Shown here in pieces: positions 6,893 through 11,871 of a DNA stretch of 11,871 bases. The position numbers were made by a program, and so were the translations under genes. Each line of letters begins with the position of its first letter. The first letter of the stretch is position 1. The notes beneath the pieces are model-generated. The model was not told where the DNA came from. It made no database searches and saw only the letters and a program-made list of their open reading frames with translations. Source of the stretch: an uncultured Prevotella sp. (GTDB lineage Bacteria > Bacteroidota > Bacteroidia > Bacteroidales > Bacteroidaceae); NCBI GenBank assembly GCA_905210845.1, contig CAJLYG010000078.1, positions 1 to 11,871 on the forward strand, given 5' to 3'.

Positions 6893-9800
6893 TTATTGTT
6901 TTTTAACTGATTTGGACTTTTTTTGCTTTTTCTTCTTTCCAAAGAAGTCTCTCCATCCATTGAAGTCTTTCTTCATGATCAACCCGATGCCTTGGGTGTT
7001 TAGACTATTCTTCGTGAAATAGCGATCATTGGTTTGGTTATACACCTTGATGGCGAGATTTCCGTTGGGGAACAACAAGTATCTGACATCGAAATCACCA
7101 ATAAAACTGCTTGTGGCATTAGCGTTGTCTCGATAGCCAAATTGCCCGTTGATAAGCAACCTGTTGTTCAGGAGCCTTCCGCTGAGGAGCCCTTCGTATT
7201 CTGCGTCGTTAAATCCTTCATTGCCTGTTGAGATGTTGGCGCCGAAATTCCAGTTGGTGTTGTTGGTGACGCTGCTGAGTACATTGTTGATTTGCTGGCT
7301 GATGGTTCCACTCAAAAGACTTTGCATGGCAAGGGACGTCTGGCTTTGCTGTTCACTTGTTTCCGCACTTGCGTTATTGCTTCCTTGGTTATAGAACCTT
7401 CCAATCGCCAAGAGGTAGAGGACCTGTTGGTTCATCTCCTCTTCGCTGTTGATCAGGCTGTAGATCATCTGCTTGGCATCGCTGTTCACGGTAGGCAAGT
7501 CGAGACCGAAGTCGACTTTTGGGGAATTAGGCGTGCCCGTGATGTTCATTAGACAGTTGACACGGATATTGTTGCTGGAAAAACTCCTTCCAATATTCAG
7601 GTCGGAAAGGCTGACTCCATTTACAGGGTATTGTGCCTTCAAGTTGAGTGTAGCATGGGTGGGGTCACCTCCAAAGGAGATGGTTCCGCCCTCTAAGAAT
7701 TGGAAGTCTTTCTTTATGACATTCTGTATGGTTAATTTATAAATGCCGTGATCTACGGTATAATTACCAAACATGTCGAATGCCCCTTTATTATAATAGG
7801 TGGCGCGCAATACTCCGTTCCCGTTCAGCGCAATATAGTCTCCACTCTCATTGTCCATCATGATTTTCAGCGTTGCGTTCGGGTTACAATTGACGAGCAG
7901 GTTCAGGTGGATGTCCGTAGGGATGTCAGGTTCATCAATGGTGGGAGAATCATCCGCCTGTTTTCCTGTCCCCGGAACAAGCTGATAGGCACCGTTGGCA
8001 TCCTTGTCCACCTCCCAGTGAATGAAGTTGTTTTCACTGATGGCATTGGGACTGGCTGCATTGTATACGATCATACTATTCTTCTCGGGCGTGACATTAA
8101 CGTCAATATTGACCTCTCCGCTCTTTCCTTTGATGTCGCAGGTTCCAGAGCAATAGGCAGTTCCGCAGAAGGTCTCGTCTCCAAAGTCCTGGAAGTCATA
8201 CGAAAGTAAGTTGTGTGCCTTGATGTTCAGGTCATAGCTCAAATGGGTGAGGTGCTGGTGGTACAGGTTCCCATTGATAATGCCTAAGTGTCCATCCTTG
8301 TCATAGATGCTGTCCGACCGGAACTGAACCTCGTCAGGTACCATGGTGATCGTGTCGTTTTTAAGGGTATAGACAGTGTTGGTGGGAAGGAGCCTTACCT
8401 TGCCATTGCTGACCATTTGCCCAACAAGATTGATGTGCGAGAGGTCGCCCAAGACATGGAGTGATCCGTCCACATGCATGTCAATGTCTCCCATGAAGCT
8501 TCCCATGAATCCTTTCAGGAACTCGGCGTTTGTATGGTAGGCATCAATGCCTAAGTCCATATAGTTCCGGCGGGGAGAGACATAGCCTTTGATCTTGGTC
8601 TGTACGCCAGGCCCATCATTGGCGATGGCGTCTATGTCGATCTGTTCGTCTTTGTTGTTGAGGTTGACAAATGCAGACAGGACGCCCATTCTACCATCTT
8701 CGAATTTAAACTGATTGACGGTTAGTCGAGCGAAAGCCTCCGGATTTTGGAAAGCCCCGGAAATGTATGCCCTTCCACTTGCCAATCCGCTAAAGTCAAC
8801 AGCATGGAAATTGATGAGGTTCATGATATAGCTTACGTCAACATCCTGGAGGTCCACACATACAGAGTCGTTCGGGTTCTTGGTCGCCAGTCCTGATACG
8901 ATGATATGCTGTTTGTTATGTTCAATGGCAAAATGATCAATGGTAAGGCGGTTCTTACTATAAATAATGTCAGAGGGATTGACATTCCAGATCGTATCTC
9001 CTATCCATATCTCTGACGGATGGACATTGACGTGGGCAGCAGACAAGCCCTGCTCGTTGGTGAAGAATTGGGTATCCGTGTCAAACCTACCCTTGATCTG
9101 TTGTTTCTGATGATTATTAAAATCCAGAATTGTATTCAAATGATTATGGGCTGCTGCTGCACTGACGTTCCAGTCGACGCCTTTGCTGCCTTCTTGTCCA
9201 GTAGTAAGACGCGCTTTTACTTTCAAGGAGTCGTTGATTGTCATGAAATGAAGATGCCCGTTCCGGTAACTTTTCCCATGATAAGTGAATGCTGGCATGT
9301 CAACTCGCATGTTCATATCGTTGGTCCGGTCATTCATTGTCCCGGCAATGTGGAGTGGCTCATTCATTTCCAAAGGAACGTGGAAGAGGTTCCTAAGCCA
9401 GTCAGTCCGGTTGATCGTCGCATTGATCGCAAAATCGTTGGTGTCAAAGCGGGTGATCTTTGGGAGATTGGGCAGCGTAGGGAGCTTGCTTCCAATCAAG
9501 TTGACCACACTCTGTACGATCGTTCGATAGTCAAACTTCCCATTGATGCCAAGGTCCCCGAAGTCACTGTTCATCGTTAAGTAATGGCCATCAGGATGAT
9601 TGCCGGCCTGGAGGTGCATCGTTGATAGAAAATAATCCTGGTTGGGCGATTTCATCGTAAAGCCAGTTAGGTATATGTTACCCACCAACGTATTCAGACT
9701 GTTCCCGGAAATTTCTGCTGTCAGTCCAAAACTAAATTGGGTACGAGGCCATCGATTTGTGATATTTAGGTTAGATAGGTTCAACTGTTGTACTTCTGCA

Positions 9801-11335
9801 GTGAGACGCGCAGAAGGAATCCCTGTCATCCCGATATGCCCATTGATGGCTATCTTGCCGTTCGGGTCATCCATGCCCAACTTCCCGTCAAAGGCTCCTC
9901 TACGATATATTCCGTCGATGCTTAAGTTCTTGTAAATATATGAGTTATAAGTAAATTGCGAAATGATTCCTTGAGCCTTGATCATGGCGTCTTTGAGCTG
10001 ACGACTCTTGGGAAGCTCTCCATCGATATTGATGCGAGTGGCAGTGTTTCCAAAACGATTGTCTGCTAAAATCCGCTTTAAGTCCAGGTTAGCCGTCTCT
10101 ATTCTGCCCGTGAACTGACGACCGTGCCTTCCGACGGCTAAGTTCACTTTCCCCGCATCAGTGTCTAAAATTCCTTTTAACGCGATGTCTTGTGATACGC
10201 CGCCAACTACTCCCTTAAAATGAATATCCCCTAAGCGTGTAATGACAGCGGGGATCTGAAGATGATGCCCCAGTTGTCCAGCAAGAGATTGAATACCTGT
10301 GTCTGATACCTTCAATTGTCGGATGTTGGCGTACCAGCGAAGGCGAGCACTCCAGTCGCTGACCGATCCATCTGCATTCAACAAGATGTGCCTATCATGG
10401 GATGATATCTTCAGGCTTTTGATACGCAAGGAAGTGCTGGTTCCTGTGAAACTTGTACTCACGGAGAGGGCATCCTTGAACTTAGATAGTACGGGAAGGA
10501 AACAGCTGAAGTCTGAGAGAGTTATCTGTGATGGGTTCAAGCTTCCATCAAACTGAAGAGTTGCGGGAAGGAAGTCTTTGTCCATAAAGCGATAAGAAGC
10601 ATGGAGATCGCCTAAACTCAAAGAAGTGTGGGGCATCCGCATTTCGAAATGCTGTAGGCTGGCACCTGTCTTTGTCGCGATCAATTTGAATTTTAGAGAC
10701 CGGATGTCCAAGCCGGATCGTTCGGCGAAAGAGAGCTCCTTGATATTCACATGGATGGAATCGTCCCTGATGGCATTGATTATGAAATGACCGCTAATCT
10801 CCTTCGCATGCAAATGGCTCAGTGAGAACTCGTGGGGTGTGGTGGGAAGATACCTCTTGTCATAAGCAATTTCCCCATGACGGATGATAAGCGAGCTGAT
10901 GTGAATGTCAAGCCGCTGTTGATGGGTGGTATCTTTTGAAGCCAAGGAATCCAGGACAAACTGGAAATTAGGCTTCGATTGCGCGGTTTGCTGGTATAGG
11001 AACGCCTTCAAGCCAAACAATTGTGTTGATGAGATGGATATTTTTCCCTGGGTAAGGGGGAGAATGTCGAATTTTGCAGAGATCCTTTTTGCTTCCAGCA
11101 TCTTTCCACCGGTTTGGTCTTGAATGGACACGTCGTCGATGATCAGACGGTTGAGGAATCCTAAATCCACACGGCCAATAGCGACTTTCGTTCCCAATTT
11201 CTTTGCCAAGGCGTCGCTTACCTCATCCCCAATGAAGCCCTGTACTGTTGGAATGTGCAACAGTATAATCAGTATAATATAAAGTCCGGCGATCGTCCAT
11301 ATTATACCATTAACAATATGTTTTATATGCTTCAA
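6893..11335 (-). CDS. tamB: TamB-like translocation/assembly module protein (DUF490)
   Basis: A 1480-residue envelope-spanning protein of the AsmA/TamB group. These are inner-membrane-anchored, beta-rich proteins thought to bridge the periplasm and help assemble outer-membrane proteins or carry lipids. Residues 7-28 form a membrane anchor (GIIWTIAGLYIILIILL), followed by the family's N-terminal segment IPTVQGFIGDEVSDALAKKL, then IGRVDLGF. A very long stretch of beta-strand repeats follows. The conserved TamB C-terminal domain lies at about 1140-1460, with landmarks FDMFGNYTVDHGIYKL and GGTISFGGDPTHATLN (about residue 1215). The protein ends in a Lys-rich tail (GKKKKQKKSKSVKKQ). E. coli TamB has 1259 residues; longer forms are usual in Bacteroidota. 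The start codon is TTG: an in-frame TAA lies five codons upstream (11350-11348), and no ATG or GTG lies between it and the anchor. No TamA-like partner is in the window. It is divergent from nqrA. Confidence 0.9.
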   Translation of the reverse strand: MKHIKHIVNGIIWTIAGLYIILIILLHIPTVQGFIGDEVSDALAKKLGTKVAIGRVDLGFLNRLIIDDVSIQDQTGGKMLEAKRISAKFDILPLTQGKISISSTQLFGLKAFLYQQTAQSKPNFQFVLDSLASKDTTHQQRLDIHISSLIIRHGEIAYDKRYLPTTPHEFSLSHLHAKEISGHFIINAIRDDSIHVNIKELSFAERSGLDIRSLKFKLIATKTGASLQHFEMRMPHTSLSLGDLHASYRFMDKDFLPATLQFDGSLNPSQITLSDFSCFLPVLSKFKDALSVSTSFTGTSTSLRIKSLKISSHDRHILLNADGSVSDWSARLRWYANIRQLKVSDTGIQSLAGQLGHHLQIPAVITRLGDIHFKGVVGGVSQDIALKGILDTDAGKVNLAVGRHGRQFTGRIETANLDLKRILADNRFGNTATRINIDGELPKSRQLKDAMIKAQGIISQFTYNSYIYKNLSIDGIYRRGAFDGKLGMDDPNGKIAINGHIGMTGIPSARLTAEVQQLNLSNLNITNRWPRTQFSFGLTAEISGNSLNTLVGNIYLTGFTMKSPNQDYFLSTMHLQAGNHPDGHYLTMNSDFGDLGINGKFDYRTIVQSVVNLIGSKLPTLPNLPKITRFDTNDFAINATINRTDWLRNLFHVPLEMNEPLHIAGTMNDRTNDMNMRVDMPAFTYHGKSYRNGHLHFMTINDSLKVKARLTTGQEGSKGVDWNVSAAAAHNHLNTILDFNNHQKQQIKGRFDTDTQFFTNEQGLSAAHVNVHPSEIWIGDTIWNVNPSDIIYSKNRLTIDHFAIEHNKQHIIVSGLATKNPNDSVCVDLQDVDVSYIMNLINFHAVDFSGLASGRAYISGAFQNPEAFARLTVNQFKFEDGRMGVLSAFVNLNNKDEQIDIDAIANDGPGVQTKIKGYVSPRRNYMDLGIDAYHTNAEFLKGFMGSFMGDIDMHVDGSLHVLGDLSHINLVGQMVSNGKVRLLPTNTVYTLKNDTITMVPDEVQFRSDSIYDKDGHLGIINGNLYHQHLTHLSYDLNIKAHNLLSYDFQDFGDETFCGTAYCSGTCDIKGKSGEVNIDVNVTPEKNSMIVYNAASPNAISENNFIHWEVDKDANGAYQLVPGTGKQADDSPTIDEPDIPTDIHLNLLVNCNPNATLKIMMDNESGDYIALNGNGVLRATYYNKGAFDMFGNYTVDHGIYKLTIQNVIKKDFQFLEGGTISFGGDPTHATLNLKAQYPVNGVSLSDLNIGRSFSSNNIRVNCLMNITGTPNSPKVDFGLDLPTVNSDAKQMIYSLINSEEEMNQQVLYLLAIGRFYNQGSNNASAETSEQQSQTSLAMQSLLSGTISQQINNVLSSVTNNTNWNFGANISTGNEGFNDAEYEGLLSGRLLNNRLLINGQFGYRDNANATSSFIGDFDVRYLLFPNGNLAIKVYNQTNDRYFTKNSLNTQGIGLIMKKDFNGWRDFFGKKKKQKKSKSVKKQ

Positions 11336-11350
11336 ACCAGTTTTCAGTTA

Positions 11351-11358
11351 CAAATTTA
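11351..11358 (-). promoter_or_regulatory. Possible promoter -7 box for tamB (TAAATTTG)
   Basis: On the minus strand TAAATTTG (11358 to 11351) fits TAnnTTTG and is the only such match I find upstream of tamB in the 144-base divergent gap. It would start transcription only about 10 bases before the TTG codon. No clear -33 TTG is present, and in such AT-rich DNA a chance match is possible. Confidence 0.35.
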
Positions 11359-11422
11359 TAATAAAAAAGTGTCCCACCGAAATAAAAGCCGTTTTTTTCT
11401 TTCATTTATGCTTATTTTTAGT

Positions 11423-11430
11423 TATATTTG
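11423..11430 (+). promoter_or_regulatory. Promoter -7 box for nqrA (TATATTTG)
   Basis: TATATTTG followed by CATC fits the Bacteroidota -7 consensus TAnnTTTG and shares the TTTGCA core with the rho and rpsA promoters. It lies 49 bases before the nqrA ATG, giving a leader of about 40 bases. The upstream DNA is very T-rich, including seven T's at 11392-11398, but has no clear -33 TTG. Confidence 0.55.
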
Positions 11431-11479
11431 CATCGCTTTTCGTATGGAAAATAATCCTTAAAATATTTGATTTGTAGTT

Positions 11480-11871
11480 ATGACAAATGTAGTTAAATTA
11501 CGAAAGGGCTTAAACATCAACCTGAAAGGAAAGGCGAAGGGTGAGAAGGTGAGCATCGGGAAGGCAAGGGAATTCGCTCTTGTGCCTGAAGATTTCACCG
11601 GCGTAACGCCAAAAGTCGTAGTCCATGAGGGGGACAAAGTAAAAGCCGGGGATGCCTTGTTCGTCAACAAGAACTGTCCAGAAGTAAGATTCGCTTCACC
11701 TGTCAGTGGAACGGTGACGGCAATCATCCGTGGTGACCGCCGGAAAGTACTCTGCATAAAAGTAGAGCCCGATGAGGTCCAGCAGTTCGTTGACTTTGGG
11801 AAGAAGGATATCCAATCCCTTGATGGTGATGCTGTAGTGTCCTCCCTTCTGGAGGCGGGGCTTTTTGGATA
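11480..11871 (+). CDS. nqrA: Na+-translocating NADH:quinone reductase subunit A, N-terminal part
   Basis: Partial gene, cut by the right window edge; 130 residues are visible. NqrA is the large cytoplasmic subunit of the six-subunit Na+-NQR complex, which oxidises NADH, reduces quinone and exports Na+. The visible part matches the NqrA N-terminus. It opens with VVKLRKGLNINLKGKA, then EFALVPEDFTGVTPKVVVHE with GDKVKAGDALFV, and CPEVRFASPVSGTVTAIIRG with DRRKVL. This is the RnfC-type barrel-sandwich hybrid domain, related to biotinyl/lipoyl carrier folds. It continues through VDFGKKDIQSLDGDAV to the edge with LLEAGLFG. Bacteroidota NqrA usually has about 450 residues, so about 30% is present. 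The ATG at 11480 is well placed behind the promoter at 11423-11430, without a Shine-Dalgarno. The other nqr genes presumably follow outside the window. Divergent from tamB. Confidence 0.93.
   Translation, partial: MTNVVKLRKGLNINLKGKAKGEKVSIGKAREFALVPEDFTGVTPKVVVHEGDKVKAGDALFVNKNCPEVRFASPVSGTVTAIIRGDRRKVLCIKVEPDEVQQFVDFGKKDIQSLDGDAVVSSLLEAGLFG

Noticed and set aside
9020..9580. A 186-codon open frame on the plus strand, antisense to tamB
   Set aside because: It lies inside the well-supported TamB frame, with no promoter, no recognisable domain and no plausible start.
11458..11757. A 99-codon open frame on the minus strand over nqrA
   Set aside because: It is antisense to clearly recognisable NqrA sequence and has no similarity or start signal of its own.

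Overview
The window looks like a core chromosomal segment of a Bacteroidota species, most likely a Prevotella-like member of the Bacteroidales. The evidence is a Rho factor with a long low-complexity insertion, an NqrA with Bacteroidales-type sequence, a long TamB-family protein, promoter boxes of the Bacteroidota form TAnnTTTG, and an absence of clear Shine-Dalgarno sequences before the start codons. Genus is an inference from protein character only.

Layout, left to right: (1) Positions 1-2707, plus strand: the C-terminal half of an ABC-transporter substrate-binding protein (SsuA/THI5-like), overlapping by one base (TAATG) a 734-residue TPR protein of unknown function. (2) A 52-base convergent gap filled by a long imperfect hairpin. 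(3) Positions 2760-4775, minus strand: rho, with its own promoter and a leader that can form two mutually exclusive hairpins. (4) A strong intrinsic terminator at 4925-4951 that ends the rpsA transcript and separates it from rho. (5) Positions 4969-6747, minus strand: rpsA (ribosomal protein S1, six S1 domains), with its own promoter and a leader carrying two hairpins followed by an AU-rich stretch. (6) Positions 6893-11335, minus strand: a 1480-residue TamB-like envelope protein read from a TTG start. (7) A 144-base divergent promoter region. (8) Positions 11480-11871, plus strand: the first 130 residues of nqrA, presumably the start of an nqr operon that continues beyond the window.

Functionally this is housekeeping: transcription termination (Rho), translation (S1), outer-membrane biogenesis or lipid transport (TamB) and sodium-pumping respiration (NqrA). 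There is no mobile element, CRISPR array, tRNA or rRNA, and I see no clear new multi-gene system. The most interesting signals are regulatory or structural: the rho leader with competing hairpins, the rpsA leader, the large disordered insertion in Rho, and the near-leaderless TTG start of tamB. Intergenic stretches are all under 150 bases and are covered by the listed sites.
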